Shown: positions 46,121 through 58,100 of the stretch, piece by piece
How positions within the stretch are numbered: position 1 is the first letter of the stretch
Layout: the number at the start of each line of letters is the position of its first letter
Assembly: GCA_039105265.1 (NCBI GenBank)
Contig: JAPFFF010000002.1
Span: 5,146,001 to 5,210,000, forward strand
Source: Tritrichomonas musculus
Lineage: Eukaryota; Parabasalia; Tritrichomonadida; Tritrichomonadidae
Direction: 5' to 3'
DNA length: 64,000 nt
Notes under the pieces: model-generated
Told to the model about the DNA's origin: nothing
What the model saw: the letters and a program-made list of their open reading frames with translations, nothing else
Database searches by the model: none
Made by a program: the position numbers and the translations under genes

Positions 46121-49100
46121 TTAGTCTTCTCTTGGACATTCTGGGAATCCTCCGAATTTATTTTCAATTGTACTTACATCTTTTTCAATCTTCTTTAATT
46201 TTTCGTTAGCTTCATGTAATTCAGCTTCGATACTGTGACACTTAAGAATAGCACCATTCAAAGCAGTTCCGTTTTCTTGAGCTTCGTTAGCTTTATCCTC
46301 AGCCTCGGCCTTTGCTTCTTCAAGCTCCTTAGTTAAACGTTCAATTTCAGCTTCAGCCTTTAATTTTGCGTCCATTTGTTGTTGAACGTTTGCGACGGTG
46401 TTAGAGATTGTAACTTTGTCTTGTTCAGCTCTTTCGTGTGATTCCTTCTGTATGTGAACGAGTTGATAAGAAAGAGATTCAACTTTAGAATTGGCTTCAA
46501 TTTTCGCTTTTCTTTCAAGTCCGGCTTCTTTCTTTGTTTCTTGAAGGACGTTTTGAAGAAGAGTGTTTTCATTCATCATTTTAGAAGCTTCTGTTTCAAT
46601 TCTGGACAATTTGCTTGCTAAGTTTTGGACTTGTGAATGAGCCTCTTCTTTAGCAACGTGCTCTTCAGCAGCGAAGAATTGAATGTCTTTCAATGCAGCC
46701 TCATCTTGGTCATGTCTAAGTTGAGCCTCTTTCAGTGCTTCTTCGTCTTTGTCATGTTGATCTTTAGCTTCTTTCAATGTCTGTTCTAGTGAGATTGACA
46801 ATTGTTTGGCAATCCTTTCAGCTTCCATTCTAAGATGATCGTTTTTCTCTGCTTCTTTTTGTAATTGTTGGAATTCCAACATCAACGATTCGATTTCCGA
46901 TTCAGCTTTTTCTCTCTTTTCTTTATGAACGACGATTTCGCTATTTGCTTCTGATAAAGCGAATGTTAAACGATCGACTTCATTTTGTGCTTGTTTCTTA
47001 CCATCAAATGCTTCTTTGATTGCTTTAGCATCCTCTTCTATTTGTTTTTGGCTTTCTTCATTGAGTTGCTTAAGTGATTTTGATAAACCTTCAGCAATTC
47101 GTGTTGCTTCTTGTTCTTTCTCTGAGTTTTCGTGTGCTTCTGATTCAGCACGAACGAGTGCACGATGCAATTCTTCAATCTTTAAGGCAGCACGTTCATT
47201 AGCATCTTTAAATTCTTGAATGTTTCCTTCAAGTTCGTTCAATTCATTAGATAAACGATCGATTTCAAAGTCACTTTCTTTCTTCTGATGTTCAGCCATT
47301 TCTTCAGTTTCATTAACTTGATTAGATAAACGTTCAACTTCTTCATTGGCATCTTCTTTAGCTTTTCTTTCATTTGCTGCTTCTTTTGACAACTTTGAAA
47401 TTGTTTCTGCATCTTCTTGTGATTTATGAGCGAATTCGTTATCTAATTCCTTCAATGATTCGGATAAACCACGAGCAATTCTTTCTGCTTCGTCAGCTTT
47501 GTTCTTATTAAGTTCTGCTTCTTTGAGTGCATTTTCTAATTGAATGGATAAGTCATGAACACTTTGAAGTGCGCTTTCTTTAGAATTCTTTTCAAGTGTT
47601 GCTTGTGCTGATGATTTAGATAAAGCGCTTGCTAAACGTTCAATGTCATTGAGTGCATTTTCTTTAGCTTCTCTTTCTTGTTGTGCATCACGTAATGCAT
47701 AACTAATTGCAACTGAATCAGCTTCTGCTTTTTCTTTCGATTGTTGATCAAGTTGTTTCAATGATTCAGATAATTCTTTGGTGATTCGTTCTGCTTCTTT
47801 CTCTTTGTCGCTGTTGAGTTTTGCTTCATTTTGTGCTTGTATCATTTGTGTGTGTAAATCTTGAATCATTAGTGCTGACTTCTCATTGGCTGCTCTGAAA
47901 TCATCAAGATATCCCTTGTAAACACTCAATTCTTTTCTGAGTCTATCAAGTTCATTTTCAGCATCTTCTCTTGCTTTCCTTTCATTTTCTGCATTGTCAT
48001 TGGCTTCAACAATTGTGTTGGATGCAACTTCAAGACGTTCTTTGTTGTCTTGTTCAAGTTTCTTGATTGTTTCTGTCAATTGATTGACTTTGTTTTCAGC
48101 TTCAACTTCTTTGTTGTGATTGAGTTCGGATAATTCTTGTGCATTCTTTAATGAACGTGATAATTCTTCAATCTTGAGTGCACAGCGTTCATTGGCATCA
48201 ATGAAATCACTCATGTCTGCTTGAAGATCGCCAATCTGGCCTGTTAAGCGGTTGATTTCTGATTCAGCTGATAATTTGTATTGTTTCGATGCTTCTTCAT
48301 TCGTTGAAGCGACTATGTTTAATCTCTCAATTTCGGTGTTCGCGTCTTCTTTGGCTTGGCGTTCGTTGTCGGCTTCATTTGTCAACTTGTTGATTGTTGC
48401 TGCATCCTTATTAGAACGATCAGAGTATTCTTTGTTGAGTAATTCGATTGATTTAGACAATTCATTGACAATTCTTTCAGCTTCTGCTTCTTTGTCTTTG
48501 TTCAATTGGCATTCTTTCTGTGATTCTAATAATGCATGATACAATTCTTCAATCTTAACTGCGCATCGTTCATTGGCATCAATGAATGAGTCCATGTCTG
48601 CTTGAAGATCTCCGATTTCGCCTGTTAAGCGGTTGATTTCTGATTCCGCTGACAATTTGTATTGTTTGGCAGCTTCTTCATTTGATGATACAACGCATGA
48701 TAGACGTGCGGCTTCAATCTCTGCTTCTTCTTTAGATATACGTTCATTTTCTGCTTCTTCAGTTAATCTGTGAATTGTTGCTGAGTCAGCGTTTGATTGT
48801 TCATTGTATTCCTTGTTGAGTTGCTTGATTGATTCTGATAATTCTTGTGCAATTCGTTCGGCTTCAGCTTCTTTGTCTTTGTTCAATTGTGCATCTTTTT
48901 GTGCTTTCATTAATGCAATGTGAAGCTCTTCAATCTTCAATGCTTGGTTGCAGTTGGCTGTCTTGAATGCTGCAATGACTGAATCAAGATTTGTCATCTG
49001 ATCTTTAAGGTTCTTGATTTCCGCTTCAGATGCTGCCTTGTCATTTGATGCATTTGCTGTAACTTCATCAATTGTATCTGACAATCTCTTGATTTCAATA

Positions 49101-52100
49101 TGAGCATCATCATTGGCTTGACGTTCGTTGTTGGCTTCTTCGGTGAGTTTGTTGATCGTCGCTGAATCGGCATCTGACCGTTCTTTGTTTTCTTGTTCAA
49201 GACGTTTAACGGTATCTGATAATTCTTGTGCAATTCGTTCGGCTTCCGCTTCTTTCTCAGTGTTCAATTTAGATTCCGCTTGTGCTTTGACTAGGGCGGT
49301 GTGTAATTCTTCAATCTTCAATGCGGATTGTTTGTTGGCTTCCTTGAATGATTCAATGTCTGATTCAACACTATTCAATTGTTCCGTTAATCTGTCGATT
49401 TCTGCTTGTGCTGCTTCTTTGGCTTGTTTCTCTGTTTCTGTGTTGTTGTTTGCTTCATTCAATGCTTTAGCATCTCTTTCTGATTGCTCCTTGCTTTGCT
49501 TCTCAAGTCTTCTGATTGTATCATACAATTCGTTTGCAATTCTTTCAGCTTCAACTTCTTTGTTGTGATTGAGTTCCGATAATTCTTGTGCATTCTTTAA
49601 TGAACGTGATAATTCTTCAATCTTGAGTGCACAGCGTTCATTGGCATCAATGAAATCACTCATGTCTGCTTGAAGATCGCCAATCTGGCCTGTTAAGCGG
49701 TTGATTTCTGATTCCGCTGATAATTTGTATTGTTTCGATGCTTCTTCATTTGATGAGACAGCGTTGTTTAATCTCTCAATTTCGGTGTTCGCGTCTTCTT
49801 TGGCTTGGCGTTCGTTGTCGGCTTCATTTGTCAACTTGTTGATCGTCTCAGTGTCTTCAATGACTCTATTGTTGTATTCGTTGTTAAGATGTTTGATTGA
49901 TTCTGATAATTCTTGTGCAATTCGTTCGGCTTCCGCTTCTTTGTCTTTGTTCTTTTGTGATTCTTCTTGTGCTTTCATTAATGCAATGTGGAGTTCTTCA
50001 ATCTTCAATGCTTGGTTGCAGTTGGCTGTCTTGAATGCTGCAATGACTGAATCAAGATTGTTGATTTGGCTGTTGAGATTGTTGATCTCTGCCTCTGATT
50101 GTGCCTTTGCATTTGATGCATTAAGAACTGCTTGTGAAACAGCATCTGATAATCGCTTGATTTCATCGTGAGCATCATCATTAGCCTGGTGTTCGTTGTT
50201 GGCTTCTTCAGTGAGTTTGTTGATCGTCGCTGAATCGGCATCTGACCGTTCTTTGTTTTCTTGTTCAAGACGTTTAACGGTATCTGATAATTCTTGTGCA
50301 ATTCGTTCGGCTTCCGCTTCTTTCTCAGTGTTCAATTTAGATTCCGCTTGTGCTTTGACTAGTGCGGTGTGTAATTCTTCAATCTTCAATGCGGATTGTT
50401 TGTTGGCTTCCTTGAATGATTCAATGTCTGATTCAACACTATTCAATTGTTCAGTTAATCGGTCAACTTCTGTTTGTGCTGCTTCTTTGGCTTGTTTCTC
50501 GTTTTCTGCATTGTTGGTTGCTTCATTCAATGCTTTGGCATCGGCCTCTGAACGTTCCTTGTTTTCATTTTCTAATTGCTTGATTGATTCAGACAATTGA
50601 TGAGCAATTCTTTCAGCTTCTGCTTCTTTGTTTTTGTTCAATTGGCATTCCTTCTGTGATTCCAACAATGCATGATACAATTCTTCAATCTTAACTGCGC
50701 ATCGTTCATTGGCATCAATGAATGAGTCCATGTCTGCTTGAAGATCTCCGATTTCACCTGTTAAGCGGTTGATTTCTGATTCAGCTGATAATTTGAATTG
50801 TTTCGATGCTTCTTCATTTGATGAGACAGCGTTGTTTAATCTCTCAATTTCGGTGTTCGCGTCTTCTTTGGCTTGGCGTTCGTTGTCGGCTTCACTTGTC
50901 AATTTGTTGATCGTCTCAGTGTCTTCAATGACTCTATTGTTGTATTCGTTGTTAAGATGTTTGATTGATTCTGATAATTCTTGTGCAATTCGTTCAGCTT
51001 CCGCTTCTTTGTCTTTGTTCTTTTGTGATTCTTCTTGCGCTTTCATTAATGCAATGTGGAGTTCTTCAATCTTCAATGCTTGGTTGCAGTTGGCTGTCTT
51101 GAATGCTGCAATGACTGAATCAAGATTGTTGATTTGGCTGTTGAGATTGTTGATCTCTGCCTCTGACTGTGCCTTTGCATTTGATGCATTAAGAACAGCT
51201 TGTGAAACAGCATCTGATAATCTCTTGATTTCATCATGAGCATCATCATTAGCCTGGTGTTCGTTGTTGGCTTCTTCAGTGAGTTTGTTGATCGTCGCTG
51301 AATCGGCATCTGACCGTTCTTTGTTTTCTTGTTCAAGACGTTTAACGGTATCTGATAATTCTTGTGCAATTCGTTCGGCTTCCGCTTCTTTCTCAGTGTT
51401 CAATTTAGATTCCGCTTGTGCTTTGACTAGGGCGGTGTGTAATTCTTCAATCTTCAATGCGGATTGTTTGTTGGCTTCCTTGAATGATTCAATGTCTGAT
51501 TCAACACTATTCAATTGTTCCGTTAATCTTGCAACTTCACTGTTTGCGTCTTCTTTAAGTCTACGTTCATTGTCAGCTTCGTTTGTCAATTTAGAAATCT
51601 CTTTGGCATCTTCCATGACTTTCTCGTTGTATTGATTGTTGAGATGCTTGACAGACTCAGACAATTCTTTAGCAATTCTTTCAGCTTCTGCTTCTTTCTG
51701 TGAGTTCATTTTAGATTCAGCTTGAGCCTTAGTCAAAGCAGTGTGTAACTCTTCAATCTTCATTGCTTCGCCTTCGTTTGCTTCCTTGAAAGCAGCGATG
51801 ATTGATTCGAGATTGTTCATTTGTGTAGTAAGACGTTTAATCTCTGCTTCTGCTTGTGCTTTCTGGTTAGAAGCATTGACTGTTGCTTCAGAAACAGCAT
51901 TAGATAGACGTTCAACTTCGGAATGTATGTCTTCTTTGGCCTTTCTTTCATTTGCTGCTTCTTCGGACAATTTAGCAATTGTAGCTTCATCTTCTTTAGC
52001 TTTGTCATTGAAATCTTTGTGTAATTGGTTGAGTGACTCTGATAATTCACTTGCAATTCGTTCGGCTTCCGCTTCTTTCTCAGTGTTCAATTTAGATTCC

Positions 52101-55100
52101 GCTTGTGCTTTGACTAGTGCGGTGTGTAATTCTTCAATCTTCAATGCGGATTGTTTGTTGGCTTCCTTGAATGATTCAATGTCTGATTCAACACTATTCA
52201 ATTGTTCAGTTAATCGGTCAACTTCTGTTTGTGCTGCTTCTTTGGCTTGTTTCTCGGTTTCGGCATTGTTGGTTGCTTCATTCAATGCTTTGGCATCGGC
52301 CTCTGAACGTTCCTTGTTTTCATTTTCTAATTGCTTGATTGATTCGGACAATTGATGAGCAATTCTTTCAGCTTCTGCTTCTTTGTCTTTGTTAATTTTT
52401 GATTCTTGTTGTGCTTTAATTAAAGCTGAATGTAATTCTTCAATCTTTAATGCTTCGCCTTCATTTGCTTCCTTGAATGCAGCGATATCAGCCTCAAGAT
52501 CGCGTAAATGTTCAGTCAAACGATTGATTTCTGAATCAGCTTGAGCTTTTTGGTTAGATGCTTCAGCTTCAACTTCTGAAACAGTGGTAGCTAAACGTTC
52601 AACTTGGTAAGCAGCATCTTCTTTAGCTTTACGTTCATTTTGTGCTTCTTCAGATAATTTTGTAATTGCAGCTTGATCTTCAGTTGTCTTTGCTTTGTAT
52701 TCTTGGTTCAACTGCTTCAAAGATTCAGACAATCCACGTGCAATACGTTCAGCTTCATTAGCTTTTCCATTGTTTATTTCAGCTTTTCTTAAAGCTTCTT
52801 CTAATTGAGATGTTAATTCTTCAACGTTATGAAGAGCTACTTCTTTAGAATTCCTTTCAATTGTAACTTGTGATTCTAATTTAGAAACTTCTTCGGTTAA
52901 ACGTTCGTTTTCAGCTTGTGCACTTTCTTTAGCTTCACGTTCATTTTGAGCATCTTTTAATGCATTTGAAATAGAAATTGAAGCAGCATCAAATCTCTTC
53001 TTGCTTTCTTCATCTAACTGTTTAAGAGAGTCAGATAGTCCTTTTGATATTCGTTCAGCTTCAGCGAGTTTTTCTTTGTTTGAACGAGCTTCTTTTTGAC
53101 TGTCTCTCAATAAAGCAGTGAGTGAAATTATGTTCTTTTCTGAACTTTCAAGATCTTCTTTTTGTTTGTTGATGCTTTCATTGAGTTTTTCAATCACAGC
53201 TGTTTGTACTGAAACTTTTCCTTTGGATGAATCTAATTCAGATGAAAGATCCTTGATTAATTTGTCAGCTGCTTCCTTATAACGTTCAGATTCATCATTC
53301 AATTTATCATAAGTAGCCTTCAATTCATCAAGTGCTGTTTCAGCTTGTTCTCTCTTTTGTTTCTCATTAGATGCGATTTGTTCAGCTTCAATCAAAGATT
53401 GTTTAAAGCCGTTCAATTCATTGACTGCATTCAATTTTTCATTGTTCAAAATTGACATTTGTTTGGTGATTGAATCAGCTCTTTCTTGTGATTCGAGTTG
53501 TAACTGCTTAATTGAATCAGATAAACCTTTTGCAATACGTTCAGCTTCAACTTCTTTTTGTTGACTTACTTGAGCATCTTCTTGTGCCTTTTGTAAAGAA
53601 GCTGTTAAAGAAATGATTTCTGCTTCATTCTTTTCAATATCTTCATCTTGTTGTTGAAGTTGATCGTTTGCATTTTTAAGTTCGCCTGTTAAACGATCGA
53701 CTTCAGATTGAAGGGAAGAGACTTCATCTTTTTCATTTTGAAGGTCATTTAATGCAGCTGACAATTTGGCTGCATTTGCATCTGCTTGTTCAGCTGATTC
53801 TTTATTCAATTGTTTCAATGATTCAGATAAACCTTGTGCAATTCGTTCTGCTTCTTTTTGCATGTTTCCTTTTGTTTCTGCATCTTTCTGTGCTTCTTCT
53901 AATTGATTATAAAGATTAACCATTTCTGAATCAGCTTTTTCTATTGCTTCTTGTTGTTTTGAAATTTGAAATTTCGATTCTTCGAGTTCTATATGTAATT
54001 TTTCAATTTCTTGTAATGCTTCCTCTTTGGCCTTCTTTTCATTTTCAATATTGATTTGTGCTTCTGATAATAAAGATGATTCCTTTTGTGCTAGTTCTTC
54101 ATTTTCTTTCTTCATTTCTTGGTTCTCTTTCTTCATTTCTTGGTTCTCTTTCTTCATTTCTTCCAATGATTCAGATAAGCCTTGTGCAATTCTCTCTGCT
54201 TCTTTTTGCATGTTTCCTTTTGTTTCTGCATCTCTCTGGGCTTCTTCTAATTGGTTATAAAGTTTAACCATTTCTGATTCTGCTTTTTCGATTGATTCCT
54301 GATGTCTTATGATTTGTGATTTCGATTCTTCGAGTTCTATATGTAATTTTTCAATTTCTTGTAATGCTTCCTCTTTGGCCTTCTTTTCATTTTCAACATT
54401 GATTTGGGCTTCTGATAAAGCTGTTGATCCTTTATGTGCCAATTCTTCATTTTCTTTCTTCATTTCTTGGTTCTCTTTCTTCATTTCTTCCAATGATTCA
54501 GATAAGCCTTGCGCAATTCTCTCTGCTTCCTTTTGCATGTTTCCTTTTGTTGCTGCATCTTTCTGGGCTTCTTCTAATTGGTTATAAAGTTTGTTTATTT
54601 CTGATTCTGCTTTCTCAATTGATTCCTGATGTCTTATGATTTGTGATTTCGAATCTTCGAGTTCTACATGTAATTTTTCAATTTCTTGTAATGCTTCCTC
54701 TTTGGCCTTCTTTTCATTTTCAATATTGATTTGTGCTTCTGATAATAAAGATGATTCCTTTTGTGCCAATTCTTCATTTTCTTTCTTCATTTCTTGGTTC
54801 TCTTTCTTCATTTCTTCCAATGATTCAGATAAGCCTTGTGCAATTCTCTCTGCTTCCTTTTGCATGTTTCCTTTTGTTGCTGCATCTTTCTGGGCTTCTT
54901 CTAATTGGTTATAAAGTTTGTTTATTTCTGATTCTGCTTTCTCAATTGATTCCTGATGTCTTATGATTTGTGATTTCGAATCTTCGAGTTCTACATGTAA
55001 TTTTTCAATTTCTTGTAATGCTTCCTCTTTGGCCTTCTTTTCATTTTCAATATTGATTTGTGCTTCTGATAATAAAGATGATTCCTTTTGTGCCAATTCT

Positions 55101-58100
55101 TCATTTTCTTTCTTCATTTCTTGGTTCTCTTTCTTCATTTCTTCCAATGATTCAGATAAGCCTTGTGCAATTCTCTCTGCTTCCTTTTGCATGTTTCCTT
55201 TTGTTGCTGCATCTTTCTGGGCTTCTTCTAATTGGTTATAAAGTTTGTTCATTTCTGATTCTGCTTTTTCGATTGATTCCTGATGTCTTATAATTTGTGA
55301 TTTCGAATCTTCGAGTTCTACATGTAATTTTTCAATTTCTTGTAATGCTTCCTCTTTGGCCTTCTTTTCATTTTCAACATTGATTTGTGCTTCTGATATT
55401 ACAGACGATTCTTTTTGTGCCAATTCTTCATTTTCTCTCTTCATTTCTTGGTTCTCTTTCTTCATTTCTTCCAATGTTGCGGACAAACTTTGTGAAACTC
55501 GTTCTGCTTCTTTTTGCATGTTTCCTTTTGCTTCTGCATCTTTCTGTGCTTCTTCTAATTGGTTATAAAGTTTAACCATTTCAGATTCTGCTTTCTCAAT
55601 TGATTCCTGCTGCCTTGAGATTTGTGATTTCGATTCCTCGAGTTCTATGTGTAATCTTTCAATTTCTTGTAATGCTTCCTCTTTGGCTTTCTTCTCATTT
55701 TCAACATTGATTTGTGCTTCTGATAAAGCTGTTGATCCTTTATGTGCCAATTCTTCATTTTCTCTCTTTATTTCTTGGTTCTCTTTCTTCATTTCTTCCA
55801 ATGTTGCAGACAAGCTTTGTGCGATTCTCTCTGCTTCTGATCCTGATTTTCTTGTGTTTTCAAGTTCAGCAGAAAGGACGTTAATCTTGTCCATTGCATG
55901 TTCTTTAGCTTCTCGTTCTTTGTTGGCCTCTTCTTCAGCTTCCTGTAACTTCTGCTTCAATCCTTCTACTTCGGCTTCTGATTCAGATAAAGCTTTCTTT
56001 AAACGTTCGATTTCTGATTTTAAGCTTTGGATTTCTGATTCGTCTTTTTCTTTTGTCTCAGCTAAAGTTGCAGATAATTCACTAACACGGATATTTGAAT
56101 CAGATAACGATTTTTCTAATTGATCTATCTGACCATTTAAGTTCTCAATTTCTTCATGAAGCTTTTCAATTTGAGCTTTGTCTTTCTGCTCGTTGTATTC
56201 GTTTTGTGTGGTCATCTTTGACATTTCTGCAATTTGGGCTTCGGATTCAACAAGTGCTTGCTTTAGGCGTGCAATTTCGCTGTCACTGTTGCCTTTTGTA
56301 TCATTTAATTTCTTGGATAATTCTTCAACACTGTTTTGCTTCTCGGTGAGTTTGGCAGATAGTTCGTTTCGGGTTGACTCAGAGACAGAAAGTTCTTGGT
56401 TCAAACGAGAGATCTCATTGGTCAAGTTATCAATTTCTGCTTTTCCACTATTTTGAGATTGTGAGATTTGAATGTTTAATTGGTCGCGTACCAAAATTGA
56501 TTCAGATAATTCTTTTTGAAGACGTTCGATTTCTGATTGATCTTTAGCATATGTTTCTGATAACTTCTTTGTTAGTTCACTTCCTTCTGTACGTGATTCA
56601 TTCAATTCTTTCTTCAATTCTGTGATTTCAGAGGATAAATGGTCGATTTCGATTTGATTCTTTTGCTGTACTTCAGAGATCTTTAATGTTAATTTTTCTG
56701 CCTTTTCTTGTGAAATGGCAAGCTGCTTCTTTAATTCTTCTATTCTTTCGTTAAGATGAATTATTTCAACATTGAGACGATCGACTTCAATTTCACTTTT
56801 TGTGAACGTTTTTGTTAATTTGCGTGATAAAGAAATTTTCTTTGTTTCTGCCTCGGATAAAGTAAGTTTAAGTTTTTCTATTTCAGCCATTGCTTCTTTT
56901 TTGGCTTTTGCATCTTCTTTGGCTTGCTTCAATGATTCTGATAATGATTGAATTTCTGAATCTGCTTTGTCGCGTGCTTCTTTCTGTAGTTTGGCGTTTG
57001 ACTCTGATTTGGCAAGTTCTCTTGTTAAGCGGTCAACTTCTCCTTGAGCAATTTCAGCAGCTTTGTTGGCTTCATCAATTTTATCTTCAATACCTGAATC
57101 TTCGTTTTCATTTTCAACGCCCACGTCAATTCTTTCACCATTAACCGTTTGGCATTCAACATTTTGTGTTTCAATTATATGGCTATCTTCTACATCGTTT
57201 TTAATTGAGGGGATTTCTTCTACTTTAGCTTCATTGTTTTCAAAATCATTGGCTTTGATTGACTGGTCTTGATCAAGTTGAATATGATTATCATAGCTTT
57301 CTACTGTTTCTGTCTTGATTGATTGGCTTTGGTCCATTTGTATCTGAATTTCATGATTTTCTTCATTTTGTGTTTGTACAGTATTTTCATTATGAATTTC
57401 GAAATTGGATTGAGAATCTAAGACAACCTTCGCGCAAGCAAGTTGTGTAAGAAGTGCTTTTTCATCAATTTTCTCATTTGAATCTGTGATATCTTCTGGA
57501 TAAACGAAAACTGGAATTCCGAGATCATCCATAACTTTGGTAGCAAGTTTTGCATTGTGTTCGGAATCTTTTGGATTTAATGAATAGTAATTAATTTTCT
57601 CTGGAACATATGAATCTAATAAAGCGCACATTGAAAGGTCGTATGGTTGGAAATTGTTGATGTTTGGATAATTTGAAACTCTGTCAACAGCCCATGACAT
57701 TAATGCTTCTTTGTTGTTTTTGGCTGATTTCATTGCGTTGTCTCTTTGATCATTATCTTTTATAGAATCTGAACTTATTGATCTTCCGATTGAATAATGT
57801 AAAATAAGTGACCAAATTAAACCAAGAATAAGCTTTTCATTATTATCATTGACATCTTTTCCTGAAATTCCAACGAGACGAACGCCATCTTTTGTAAACA
57901 TATCAAGTGCTAAATCACAGTTTTGAACCATATCAACATTTCTCTTTGGTGAATGTATCCATGCGCGCGGTTCTTGTTTTTGTGTAAGTATTTTGGCGAG
58001 ATCAACTAATGCAACTCCGTTTGTTAAATCTTTCGTAATATCATTAACTTGATCTGGAGAATTGTTTTTGAGTTGGCTTGAAACCCAACGTGAAAAAACT

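Noticed and set aside
47016-57272. Many plus-strand frames across the giant coiled-coil gene
   Set aside because: Ser/Leu-rich antisense shadows of the Glu/Lys/Ala-rich coding strand; they repeat at the same periods as the DNA repeats.
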